A DNA stretch of 64,000 nucleotides from Heracleum sosnowskyi (lineage: Eukaryota > Streptophyta > Magnoliopsida > Apiales > Apiaceae): NCBI GenBank assembly GCA_030848705.1, contig CM061243.1, forward strand, positions 97,896,436 to 97,960,435, written 5' to 3'. Below the pieces are notes generated by a model. The model saw only the letters and a list, made by a program, of their open reading frames with translations, ran no database searches and had not been told where the DNA came from. Below, one piece after another: positions 11,034-21,649 of the stretch (its first letter is position 1; the number at the start of each line of letters is the position of its first letter). A program made the position numbers and the translations under genes.

Positions 11034-12055
11034 TGTTAATCCCAAATGACCTAACAGAATTGTAGAAGGGGGGGGGGGGTTGAATACAATTCTAGATATT
11101 TCTAAACTTAAAACAACTTTTAAATAAATTAACACTGAAAATAAAAACACAAGCAAATATAAAATTTTAGTTGGATGTTTTGAGGATCCAACTGAGATGT
11201 TTTTATTGCGGAAATAATCTGTGTTACAAATGTATCACAGCTGCTCAGTTCCTGATTTGGAGTGAGAGTGCTCTTGAAAGAAGCTAATGTAAACTATTTT
11301 TATCTCACTCACATATCTTAAAAATGAACTGCTACACTTGGTTATAAAACCCAAGTTTACAATGCTATTTTTGGCTACTCTAAAATACACTAAAGGTAAC
11401 CGCCAGTAGCTTGCTTTTCATCCCTTTTGTCCAATGGTCCTTGGAGATCTTGTCTTTTGTCTTCATGCTTATTATGATCCCACTCAAGAACCTAATTGGA
11501 AATTGGAATGTTTCCTTATTCCCAGTGTCCATTTTGATGGCTTCCAATGCAAAGTACACTTCTACATCACCTTTTGATCTGTCAGAAAACTGTCACTATC
11601 ACTTTGTCAACTATTCAAAAAAGTGATAATGATTCGTTGATAGCAGAAAGATGTGTTTCGTTGATAGCTTTATTCTTCATTCCGTTGATGGTATATTCTT
11701 CATTCCGTTGATAGAATAATCTTCATTCCGTTGATAGAATAATCTTCATTCCGTTGACATGTCTTCACTTAGGCAAAATTACAAGGCACAATATATTTAC
11801 ACTTAACCAACCTATTTTGCCTATCTAGTACTTAGTCAACATGACTTAGAAAACCTATCTAATACCTACAACAAATGTATATCAACCAGTGAAGTATTGT
11901 ACAGTGCAATTGCTACATCACTCATTTCGTTGATGAGCTACCTGTCAACGGAAGCTGCAAAGCATACCATTCCGTTGACAGTTACAAAAAGTGACTTAAT
12001 ACAAAATCTACTAAGTGTTTTTATAATTATCATCAAGAACAACATATTCCTAACA
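11034..12055 (-). repeat. Element D 3' LTR (1022 bp)
   Basis: Bounded by TGTTAATCCC and CCTAACA. It is nearly identical to 23180-24195. The main differences are a G-run of 12 versus 7 and a handful of substitutions, mostly transitions. It carries about nine copies of the CGTTGA motif, including a 23-bp tandem array at about 11680-11760 (unit begins ATTCCGTTGATAGAATAAT). Confidence 0.95.
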
Positions 12056-12121
12056 ATCTCCCCCAATTTATGACTGATAGAATAACAGCCATAAATCAAG
12101 AGCCTTGATGATAACAAAAAC
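12056..12121 (-). promoter_or_regulatory. Element D polypurine tract and subterminal block
   Basis: On the minus strand AATTGGGGGAGAT directly precedes the LTR start TGTTAGG. Upstream lies TTTTTGTTATCATCAAGG, shared with element B. The purine tract primes plus-strand DNA synthesis. Confidence 0.85.
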
Positions 12122-12255
12122 ACTTAGACAAATTATAAATTACAAAAGTAGAATTTGTATTGAGCTTCATGATTTATTGAAAATTGACTGAACACAAATT
12201 AGAAATTCTTACAATACAAGTGCACAGAGCTGCTCCTCTAGCCTGAGCAGATTTA

Positions 12256-12468
12256 TCAACTTTGTCCCTGTGGCCTTGTTTTCTTCCCCTTCCTTGCATT
12301 GTTCTCCTCAATCTGAGCTTGGAGCCTCCTGTAGAAAATCTTCTCTTCTTCATCTTGTTCACCCAACTTGGATTGCATGAATCTTAGAGTTTCATTAGAT
12401 GCCCTTTCCAATTGGTCCTCCATTCTGAAGAATCTTCTGCAGTTGTCCTTGTCTCTGAATTCCATCAT
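12256..12468 (-). pseudogene. Element D accessory ORF, C-terminal tail
   Basis: A third frame carries MMEFRDKDNCRRFFRMEDQ and then an acidic-basic helical tail (EEKIFYRRLQAQIEENNARK). It continues the preceding segment after a one-base slip near 12470, and it ends with TGA at 12256, about 190 bp before the polypurine tract. The tail is a predicted coiled coil rich in Glu, Arg and Gln. No function is recognised. The corresponding tail of element F (47906-48295) is also strongly charged. Confidence 0.6.
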
Positions 12469-13990
12469 CCATGCAAAAGGGTTGGAGATGAATTTTCTTT
12501 CCTGATTGAGGGACCTTTAGAACCCTGGGAAGTGCATCAGGTTTGTTCCAGCTAGCTTTGACTTGACAAATATTGGAGACAACCTCAGACTTGGCAGTTT
12601 TGGTGAACCCAAAATCTCTCTTTAAGCATTTGAACACCACCATCAGTGTCTGATAGTCTTCTCCTAGAATTCTGTGCAGAGGCCAGATTCTTTCCCTTCC
12701 ACCCTTGTAGACAAACACTAATCTCTCTGGTAATTTCTGAGTGGCTGTTATCCCTCTCACTTCTACCAAGTCCTCAAGATATAGGTTTAAGTCAGACTCC
12801 TCCTTTATGTCAGCAATGTAGATGAAGTCCTCTGGGTTTGTTGGTGGTTTCTCAACCTGTGGCCTCCTCACAAAAACTGGCTTAGCCTTAGAAGCCTTCT
12901 GCTGTGATTTCTTCTTTGCATCCATCTCAATTAGAAATTTGGGAAAATTAGCTTCATCAAACTCAAAAGGCTCTTCCTTTGGCACAATTGGTTGATCATG
13001 AAAATTAACTGGATGTTCAAGATCACAAGCTAATTTTCCTCCAATGCTTTGATCTGAAAAAGTTGAAAACACAGCTGTTATAGGGGCAACTGTTACAGTG
13101 TCTTTAGAATCATCCTTATCAAAAGCCAAGTTTCTTTTAGCTCTTGTCTTGGGTTGCCTTGTACTTTTTCTCTTTCCCTTTGCCTCCTCAGCTTCAATCC
13201 TCGCTCTTTCTTCTTGCTGTTTTTCCTCTTCATCAAGAGCTTGGGCAACTGCAAGAGCTTCCATGCCTGCCCTAGCTGATTCCTCAGCTTTAGCTTCAGC
13301 AAAATTTGGGTGACCAGCCCAAACACAAATCTCTTGCCCATTCCTGTAGATTATTGCTCTTTGATTCCTCACTTCAGGCACATTGCTTTCCTTGCATTTT
13401 CTGATAAGTTCACTCAGAACCTTGAGATCATCTGGGAATGGAGGTGGATAGAATGTCCTAGCAATATTCTTGCCCTTTGGTTTAGCTGGGGATTTTGGAG
13501 ATAAGCATCTTTGAAATGTAGTTGTGTCCACATCTCTAATACATGAGGTTTGTCCCTTTTCTTTTCTTGGACCAGGAATCACTCCATGTAGAAGAGGTTT
13601 TAGATCATAAGAAGATTTAGTTTGTGGCTCCCATTCCGTTGACACTAAGACCATGGCATTCGTTGATGGTGCTGTAGAAGTAGCTTGATCCGTTGATGGA
13701 TGTTTGTTCTTTGCAGTTTCAGCTATCTTCTTGATTCTTGCATCTATATTAGACCATTGTTCTTTTATCTGTTCTGCAAGTTGTAGCCTCATAGATGCCT
13801 GTTGAATCAGGTCAATGCCATCCAATTTATCCTTTAGTGACTCCCCCATAGCTAATGGCTCCTGTGGTAAAGAAATGGCTGGGACCATAACTTTTGTGAC
13901 TTTAATATTAAGCTCCTTAGATTTTTCCCCCTTTTTGTTATCATCAAGAGTAATGACAGGGAGACCTTGAGCTGCCACTAGCTGAGTCAA
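12395..13990 (-). pseudogene. Element D accessory ORF, third segment
   Basis: A 531-codon open frame following a TAG at 14015-14017, in the same frame as the preceding coiled-coil piece. It shows helical stretches (LKDKLDGIDLIQQASMRLQL), a Glu/Arg/Lys-rich coiled coil near residues 235-290, and a compact C-terminal region (KLPERLVFVYKGGRERIWPL, then CLKRDFGFTKTAKSEVV). The VYKGGRERIWPLHRIL portion may correspond to IKYTDGREKEMKT in element F by position and shape, which is weak evidence. Motif repeats of the type TCAACGG encode Ser-Thr-Asn/Asp at 13633-13700. I do not recognise an enzymatic domain. Confidence 0.65.
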
Positions 13991-14014
13991 AAGTTGAGTT
14001 TGCTTCTCCTGTGC

Positions 14015-14390
14015 CTACTGCATTTGAGTTAATGTGGCTTCCACTTTGTCCACCCTAGAAGTAAGAGTTTTCAAAGTAGTTTCCACCTCATTATCCTTGT
14101 TGAAGAAAGTGGTCATCCTGGCAACAGTGAGAAGTGGGAGTTTTTCATCAAGCCTCCTTGCTGTGGCATCCTTTAGATTTCCAATGGAGTCCTTGATTTC
14201 CCTGGCTTCAATCCTTGTCTGCAGCATCTGGAGTCTCTGAATTTCTAGAGAATCCATGAGTGCCTTGTAGAATTTCTTTTCAGTGTCAGGTGCAGACTCA
14301 TGAGCCAAATATGCTTCATTATACTGCCTTGTGATGGCATCATCCAAACTTTGATGTTCATGCAAGTTGAGAAAGCCATCTTGGCTTAGG
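14015..14390 (-). pseudogene. Element D accessory ORF, coiled-coil segment
   Basis: After a frameshift near 14365 the reading passes into a helical stretch (SLDDAITRQYNEAYLAHES, then KFYKALMDSLEIQRLQMLQ, then TLKTLTSRVDKVEATLTQMQ) with heptad spacing. It ends at TAG (14015-14017), which was probably CAG. The upstream part of this frame (14390-14521) lies over the Ser/Asp-rich region in the other frame and is likely noise. The placement parallels the coiled coil of element F at 49931-50518. Confidence 0.6.
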
Positions 14391-15438
14391 AGGCACCACA
14401 GAAGTCCCAGTCTGTGCAGTAGTAGCCACCTGTAGAACAGCATCAAGACTATCCTCATCACTTGAAGAATCATCATATTCAAAACTTCCACCAACTCCTG
14501 GAGACAAATTGGCAAGTGCATCCTTAGCCCTCATCATGGATGCAGTTGTATGAATAAGATTGAGTGACCTTTCTGCCTCCACATTGCCCTGTTGAGCCAT
14601 GATTTGATAGGCTAGCACAGGATGAGTAAAGGTTTCAGGATCCAAAGAAATGCTATCCAGAGTTTGTTGATAATGCTCTTGGAAAGTCAATTCTTTTTCT
14701 CCCTCATTAACCTCCATTAACTCACTTGCAATGGCTTGTTCCGTCCTTTGAGTATCTGTAGTCCCTTCTCTCTCTCCACCCTTTTCTTGCATCATGGGCT
14801 CCCCATGGCTCACACCTCTCACACCCTCACCTTCACCTACTAAGGTGGAACTCTCAGTCTTTCCTTTTGCCTGGCTGGAAGAAATAGCCAGCCTCTCACT
14901 CTCATCCTCTCCTTTTGCCTGGCTACAAGCCAGCCTCTCAGATTCACTCCCTTTCAATCCTAAAAGTGTTTCAACTACCACTAGATCATCTACACTAGTT
15001 GTGTGAACAACTTGATTTTCAAGAATAGGTGCAGAATGAGCTATCAACGGAATGGTAGTTTGAACTGTCAACGGTATGGATACCGTTGATGGAGTAACAC
15101 TTGTCAGCGAAAGAGTCTGTTTCGTTGATGAAGTCAAGAAAGGATTTTGAGAAAGTGAAACTATAGTAGAATCTGTGGTGATTGATTTTAAAGATGGTTC
15201 CACAGATCCTCTTATAGCTTCAGAAAAGGATGATTGGTGGCCCAACAAATCAATTAACAAGTGATGACCACCAATTTCAGAGTGGGGCTTCTCCAAGAAC
15301 AAAGTTGGAGAATCAGGGATAGATGAATGGATCATATCCACATCTAATGACTGTGTTGGTGAATTTTGTGGAGGTGTCTCAATATTAATATTGAGAGAGT
15401 GGGACTGTAACCCAGAGTAAAAATTGGGGCTACATCAA
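14358..15438 (-). pseudogene. Element D accessory ORF, second segment (Ser/Thr-rich)
   Basis: The frame can be read from about 15438 without an ATG of its own, because the previous segment slips into it between 15380 and 15420. It is rich in Ser, Thr, Glu and Pro, with repeated SERLA...SSQAKGEDESE-type units at about 14870-14950, and it ends in an acidic patch (DDSSSDEDSLDAV). Several TCAACGG/CCGTTGA motif copies lie at 15041-15130. It looks like a disordered linker. No enzymatic signature is visible. Confidence 0.6.
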
Positions 15439-16765
15439 ACTGAATTTGAGAAACTGGAATTGTTGCTTCTAGTGTGTGTGCACCCTGTGTGACCTGGGAT
15501 TTTTGTCTTACCCTTCTTTGGTATTGGGAAATAGCTGTTTGGGGGCTAGATGTGTCCCTTACCCTTTTGATGTGTGCTCTTGGAGCAGAGCTTGTTTCAA
15601 TAACTACATCCTTTTGAGAGGATGTAATTAGACTTGTGCTAATATCCATATTACACATTGTGCCTTGTTGGGAAGACACAATGGGGCTAGTCTGGGAAAC
15701 GCTCACCTCTCCCACCTTATCCTTGGGGTTTCTTTGATTTTCACCCCTTCCCTCACCACTCACCACACCAGAAACACTCCCCTTGGGTTGTGTAGTGGAT
15801 TTTACAATAGGTGCCTTTTGAGAAGCACCTGAGGTTGGCTTGGTAGATTTAAATTTTGTGGATTTAGGTCTAGTTGCAGGGGCAGGAGCCTGTTGGGTCA
15901 CTGCTACAGACTCCATTGCAACAAAAGTAGAAACAGTAGCAGAAACTGAAGTAACATTTAAATTAGCAAGTTGAGAAAGTGTTACCTCAATAACTGGCAG
16001 ATACACCATTGGGACATCACCATTGTGATTCAGCCTCAGGATGTCTGTTAGCACCCTCTTCTCTTGGACAAAACAGTCAAACCTGGAATTTGGGTTAGAG
16101 ATAACTAATGGTGTTGGACTAACATGGTTGGCCAACATCATTAGAAATCTAGCATAATAGATATTCTTTTTCCTAGATTTCTTATCTCCTAACTTAGCAC
16201 CTAGTTCATACATCAATTGAGTGCTAAAATTATAGTATTTATCAGTGAGAAGCATGGTAAGCAAAATCAGAATGGAGTTAGTTAAAGCATCAAAATTACT
16301 AATTTTACTAGAAAATACTTTAATAAAAGCATCTGCTAAATAACTCCACTCCCTTACCAGGCCTCTCCTAATAATTTTACGTAAATTCTCAGTTGGCAAA
16401 GAGTAATTTATTGAATTAAGCATGGTAACAATTTCAGCATGTGTTGGTAAAGCTAAGCAATTATTCTCAGGAATGTGAAGACATGCTTGCAATACATCTG
16501 AATTGACAATATACTCTTTACCTTGAATGGTGAATTGCAAGGTGCAGTTTGTCCCACTATACTCGCAGGAGGTCCAAACCTCCTCTATGATTTCATTGTA
16601 GAGCGGAGTGGAGTGAAACATCGCGTAACTGAGTTTGCAATTCATCAAGAAATCCATCATCTTCTGAAAAATTTTGTTCGGGGTTTCCTTGACAACAAAT
16701 GGAATGGAGTTGTTCTTCTCGTAAATGAACCCTCCAGCGGACATGAGTTTGACTATGGGTGCCAT
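15344..16765 (-). pseudogene. Element D accessory ORF, N-terminal domain
   Basis: I choose the ATG at 16765 (MAPIVKLMSAGGF) rather than the upstream one at 16870, because the equivalent ORF in element F also begins MAP. About 250 residues look folded, with mixed hydrophobic and charged segments (KIFQKMMDFLMNCKLSYAMF, LREWSYLADAFIKVF-like, LLTDKYYNFSTQLMYELGAK), followed by a Thr/Pro/Ser-rich tail. The VREWSYL-DA stretch recurs in element F as VRREWSYLFDAL. Post-pol ORFs of SIRE-type elements are often called envelope-like, but I see no signal peptide or convincing transmembrane segment here. Total length with the later segments would be near 1,500 residues if unbroken, unusually long for such an ORF. 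Confidence 0.7.
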
Positions 16766-16870
16766 TGTTGAGTGAAGAAAAGCTCGAACTTTGTTTTTCT
16801 TTGAGAGAGAAGAAGTAAGAAAGCCTTTGGAAATTTTGAGAGCAAGGTAGAAAAGAATTAAAGAAAACAA

Positions 16871-17303
16871 AATTTCTTAAATACTCCCCCAAAATTTCTC
16901 AAAAATTAAGTCCAATAATAAATATAAATTACTGGATTGGCTTAAAAATCTAACCGTTACAATTAAAATATTACCATGATTTATACTTACAGGGGTGTAT
17001 GCATAGATCGTGGTAAAAAGACGTGCAAATTTCAACGGTTCAGATTGATAGTGCTATATCAACGAATCAGAATTGGGCGTTTAAGGTCCCGTCTATTTCG
17101 TTGATAAAGCTGTGTTTCGTTGACATAAAAGAGCTGTCAACGAAACACCCAGAAAAATGCTAAGACTGTCAACGGAATGAGGCATTCGTTGACATAGTAA
17201 TTTTGACTTAGACAAAATTTCACTTTTTCCTGAGAAAATTAATTCACAGAAAATCATAGCAAATTTTTGGCTGCAAATTAACTTGCAAAAATCTCAAAAC
17301 TAA
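16871..17303 (-). other. Element D spacer between pol and accessory ORF
   Basis: Non-coding and AT-rich. It carries about seven copies of the D motif between 17055 and 17200, in both orientations (TATCAACGAATC, TTTCGTTGATAAA, CTGTCAACGAAAC, TTCGTTGACAT). It may contain signals for expressing the accessory ORF, for which I see no specific evidence. Confidence 0.7.
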
Positions 17304-18728
17304 TTAAGAGAAATTTAGCATACCTAGCTCACTTACTAGTCTTGAGAATGTTGATTCATCAAGTGGCTTGGTAAAGATGTCTGCAAGTTGTTGTTCACTT
17401 GGAACAAAATGTAACTCCACAGTACCATTCATAAGATGTTCTCTAATGAAATGATACTTGATGTCAATGTGCTTGGTCCTTGAATGCTGCACTGGATTCT
17501 CAGTGGCAATGGCACTAGTGTTGTCACAGAAGATAGGAATTTTCTCAACTCTTAATCCATAATCAAGTAGTTGATTTTTCATCCATAAAATCTGTGCACA
17601 ACAACTTCCAGCTGCAATGTACTCAGCCTCAGCTGTGGAGGTAGAAACTGAGTTTTGTTTCTTGCTGAACCATGACACAAGCTTGTTTCCTAGGAATTGA
17701 CAGGTGCCAGTTGTGCTTTTCCTGTCAATTTTACATCCTGCATAATCTGCATCTGAATAACCAATTAGTTCAAAGCCAGATTCTCTAGGATACCAAATGC
17801 CAAGGTTTGGTGTTCCTTTGAGATATCTGAAAATTCTTTTAATAGCAACTAAAAGGGATTCCCTAGGGTCAGCCTGAAATCTAGCACATAGACATGTAGC
17901 AAACATAATGTCAGGTCCACTAGCTGTTAAATATAAAAGTGAGCCTACCATGCCTCTGTAACTTGAAATGTCCACAGATTTTTCCTTAGTATTAAATTCA
18001 AGTTTGGTGGCAGTAGGCATGGGAGTTTTGGCAGGAGAGCATTCCATTAAGTTAAATTTCTTTAACAAATCAAGAATATACTTTGTTTGACTAATGAAAA
18101 TGCCTTCATTAACTTGCTTCACTTGGAGACCAAGAAAATAAGTTAATTCTCCCATCATGCTCATTTCATATTTACTTTGCATAAGCTTGGCAAACTTTTG
18201 ACAAAGTTTTTCATCTGTAGACCCAAAAATTATGTCATCTACATAAATTTGAACAAGTATAGTAGAGCCATTCACAATCCTATGAAAAAGAGTTTTATCT
18301 ACAGTACCTCTAGTGAAGTGATTCTCAAGGAGGAACTGTGAAAGTGTGTCATACCAGGCTCTAGGTGCTTGTTTCAAACCATATAGTGCTTTGAGGAGGA
18401 AGTACACATATTCTGGAAAATCATCATCTTCAAAACCAGGAGGTTGACTCACATACAGCTCCTCTTCCAATTCCCCATTCAGAAAAGCACTCTTCACATC
18501 CATTTGATAGACCTTGAAATTGGCATGGGCTTCATAGGCTAGGAAAATCCTTATTGCTTCTAGTCTTGCAACAGGAGCAAAGGTTTCATCAAAATCAATT
18601 CCCTCTTCCTGTGAGTAGCCTTTTGCAACCAATCTAGCTTTGTTCCTTGTGACTATGCCATTTTCATCCATCTTGTTTCTGAATACCCATTTTGTGCCTA
18701 TAACACTCCTGTCCTTAGGCTTGGGCAC
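17304..18728 (-). pseudogene. pol: Element D reverse transcriptase and RNase H
   Basis: A 474-codon open frame that continues the protease-integrase frame after a TAG at 18765-18767. RT motifs are visible: KARLVAKGYSQEEGIDFDETF near residue 30, QMDVKSAFLNGELEEELYV near 75, ALYGLKQAPRAWYD near 115, and the catalytic YVDD in VQIYVDDIIFGST near 163. RNase H follows with GYSDADYAGCKIDRKSTTG near 323, STAEAEYIA near 365, and the DNTSAI and KHIDIKYHFIREH motifs. Catalytic residues look intact. It reverse-transcribes the element RNA and removes the RNA strand in the cytoplasmic particle. Only the upstream stop separates it from integrase. The ATG at 18728 is probably not a true start. Confidence 0.9.
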
Positions 18729-18764
18729 CAGCTTCCAAACTTTGTTTCTCTCAAATTGGTTTAG

Positions 18765-20672
18765 CTACTCTTGCATAGCTAAAACCCAATCTGGATCTAG
18801 AAGTGCATCCTCAACTTTCTTTGGCTCATCTTTAGATAGAAAGCTACTATATAGACATTTCTCTTGAGTTGCTCTTCTAGTTTGGACTTTTGAAGAAACA
18901 TCACCTATAATGAGTTCAAAGGGATGATCTTTAGTCCATTTCCTTGAGGGAGGTAGATTAGCTCTAGAAGATGTAGCTTCGTGATCATGATTGCCTTGAT
19001 TAGATATTTGTCCTTGAGAAACTCCCCCTGAGTTTGTTGTCCCTAAGTGATCATTCCTAGAAGCATTTCCATGACTGTCAACGAAATGCCCATTTTGACT
19101 GTCAACAAAATGCTCATTTTGTATGTCAACGAATCCTCCACCATTACTGTCAACGGAATGACAATTTGGTCTGCTAGCAGCTATTCTTTTCAATCTTAAT
19201 GCAGCAATTTCATCTTCACTACTGCTTTCATCTGTGCTAGACACAACAACTTTAGGCTGTTTCTCAATAGCCTTAACATGATTCACTTGATCTCCTTCCT
19301 CATTCTCAAAAGAAAGACTTTCATGGAAACCTTCATCACAGAGACCTTGAATTTTGAGATCATCAAAAACAACATGTACAGATTCCATAACAATGTTAGT
19401 TCTGAGATTATAGACTCTGTAAGCTTTCCCTGCCGCATATCCCACAAATATTGCTTCATCTGCCTTTGCTTCAAATTTCCCCAAATGCTCAGCTTGATTT
19501 CTCAGAACAAAGCACTTGCATCCAAAGACATGAAGAAAATCCAATAGTGGCTTCTTTCTTTTGAGTAGTTGATAAGGGGTCATTCCCTTGGCTTGATTAA
19601 TCAAAGAAATATTTTGAGTGAAGCAAGCTGTGTTAACTGCCTCAGCCCAGGAATAAGTTGGTAACTTTGATTCATCTAGCATTGTCCTTGCAGCTTCAAT
19701 AAGTGTTCTGTTTTTCCTTTCAACTACACCATTTTGCTGTGGTGTCCTTGCTGCTGAAAATTCATGCAAAATACCATTTTCTTCACAGAACATCTTCATA
19801 GTTGAATTCTTGAACTCTGTCCCATTCTCACTCCTAATCCTTCTTACTTTGAAATCAGGATGATTGTTTACCATCTTGATGTGATTGATAATGATTTCAC
19901 TTGCCTCATCTTTGGAGTGCAAAAAGAAAGTCCATGTAAATCTAGAAAAATCATCAACAATCACAAGACAGTATTTCTTCTTTGAAATGGACATGACATT
20001 TACAGGACCAAATAGATCCATATGAAACAACTCAAGCTGTTGGACAATTGATGACTCTGTCTTGCTTTTGAATGATGCCTTCTTTTGTTTCCCTATTTGA
20101 CAGGCATCACACAAACCATCCTTTGAGAATTCCACCTGTGGAATTCCTCTAGCATGATCTTTCCTCACCAAGTCATTCATAACCTTAAAATTCAAATGAG
20201 ACAATTTCTTGTGCCATAGCCAACTTTCATCCTTGCTTGCCTTGCTGAAAAGACAAGTGATGGTGTCTGGACTTGTGCTACTAAAGTCAGCAATGTACAC
20301 ATTTCCTCTTCTGAATCCAGTCATTACCACATTGTTGTCTCCTCCTTTAGAAACAACACGGGCTTCTTTTGAAAAAGTAACTAAAAATCCTTTGTCACAA
20401 AGTTGGCTGATACTAAGCAAATTGTGCTTTAGACCATCCACCAATGCAACCTCATCTATGATGACATTCTCTTTTGAAATCAAGCCATATCCCTTAGTGT
20501 AGCCTTTGCTATCATCTCCAAAAGCAATACAAGGGCCAGCTCTTTCCTGAAACTCTGTGATCAGGGTAGAATCACCAGTCATGTGTCTTGAACAACCACT
20601 ATCCAAGTACCAAAGATTTCTTTTGTCTCCCTGCACACAATAAAACCAAATCAAGTTGATTTTGGTACCCAA
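18765..20672 (-). pseudogene. pol: Element D protease and integrase
   Basis: The functional frame probably enters at 20630 (GDKRNLWYLDSGCSRHMTGD), where the DSG protease site lies. Then come the pre-integrase zinc finger (WHKKLSHLNF, then CDACQIGKQKKASF), the integrase core (HMDLFGPVNVMSIS, DDFSRFTW, RSENGTEFKN, NGVVERKNRTLIEAARTM) and an acidic linker to RT. The second catalytic Asp of the DDE triad is Glu here (SENGTEF instead of SDNGTEF, encoded GAG), which may inactivate the enzyme. The linker at 19077-19160 contains four copies of the TCAACGA/TCAACGG motif encoding repeated FVDSQNG-like units. The frame ends in TAG at 18765-18767 where Gln or Glu is expected. Confidence 0.88.
20631..20668 (-). 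promoter_or_regulatory. Element D gag-pol junction, intron-like segment (38 nt)
   Basis: Begins GTACCAAA directly after the Trp codon of WVPK and ends TGTGTGCAG before GGAGAC. It contains the gag stop TGA (20651-20653). Joining its flanks puts gag and pol in one frame. The equivalent segments in A (2072-2114, 43 nt) and C (25854-25888, 35 nt) have the same borders. The length is below that of ordinary plant introns, so splicing is only a hypothesis. Confidence 0.4.
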
Positions 20673-21649
20673 GTTTCCTTGGGTTCTGTTTTGTTAGCCT
20701 TTGATTTATTCTTCACATCATTTTTCACCTTGGGCTCAGATTGAGTTAAATCAACCTTTACCTTTGGTGTTGATTTCTGAGGGTTGCTCACATTTTCATT
20801 CATAGCATGCATATTTGGAGGAACAAGCATGTTATTCACATTCCATGGCATTTGTGGCACATTAAACATATTCATGTATGGATTAGGCACAAATGGCATG
20901 CTAGCATATGGATTCTGAAATTGTGCATATGGAGCAAACATATTAGGCATAACAGCCATTGCAGGCATAGAGGCATTCATTGTAGGCTTAGGCATTTTCA
21001 CATTAGTAGGCTTCTTAACAGATTTGCAATTAGCAGATAAATGACTAACACTACCACAATTGACACATGTTTTTCTAGGAGCATACTTATCAGGTGTGTA
21101 ATTGTTATGTTTGTTAATCCCTACTTTGCCATTTCTGTTATTCTTTTTATTGCCCTTAACCTCAACTTGAATTTTCTCTAATTTGTCTTTCAATTGCTTG
21201 TTAGACAAGTGACCTACATTCGCTCTTTCAACAGGCTTCTCAACTTTCTTTGATTTACTAGACTCACCTTGAACAAAGTTCTTGGTGACAGGACCATACT
21301 TGTTATTAAGTCTAGTGAGTTCTTCTTTCTTTTTCTCTGTCAACGAAACAACATGATCGGTTGATGGTTCATCTGTCAACGAAACCTTGCATTCCGTTGA
21401 CGTATCAACCTTCAACAAATGATCATTGTTGTTTGTTGACTCTGATTCTGATTCTAAGGTTTCAATAGCATACCCTAGCTTCTCTTTGTTCTTTTTCCAT
21501 GATTGCTCACAGAAAGATTCCATACCTTGAACATTAATGATGTTGGTAGCAACATTCCTGGAATCTTTCCATTTTGCAATCAAACTCTGTTCTATTTCTA
21601 GTTGTGTTTTAAGAATCTCTTCCTTTTTTAACACTTTCTCAAGTTCCAT
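20651..21649 (-). pseudogene. gag: Element D gag, C-terminal part
   Basis: Lys/Glu-rich helical start, then RKTCVNCGSVSHLSANC (second zinc knuckle) and a Met/Pro/Asn-rich region with repeated NP-YM and MPA units, ending KETWVPKST and TGA. It is joined to the upstream gag part by a frameshift near 21650. Three or four copies of the element motif (CTGTCAACGAAAC and relatives) sit at 21340-21415 in a variable stretch. The start codon at 21649 is internal. Confidence 0.85.

Noticed and set aside
11680..11765. Regularly spaced repeats resembling a CRISPR array
   Set aside because: The units are plain 23-bp tandem copies without unique spacers, inside a plant LTR, and the host is eukaryotic.
16593..16892. 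Alternative minus-strand ORF of 99 codons at the accessory ORF start
   Set aside because: It overlaps the MAPIV frame in a different register, and element F supports the latter.
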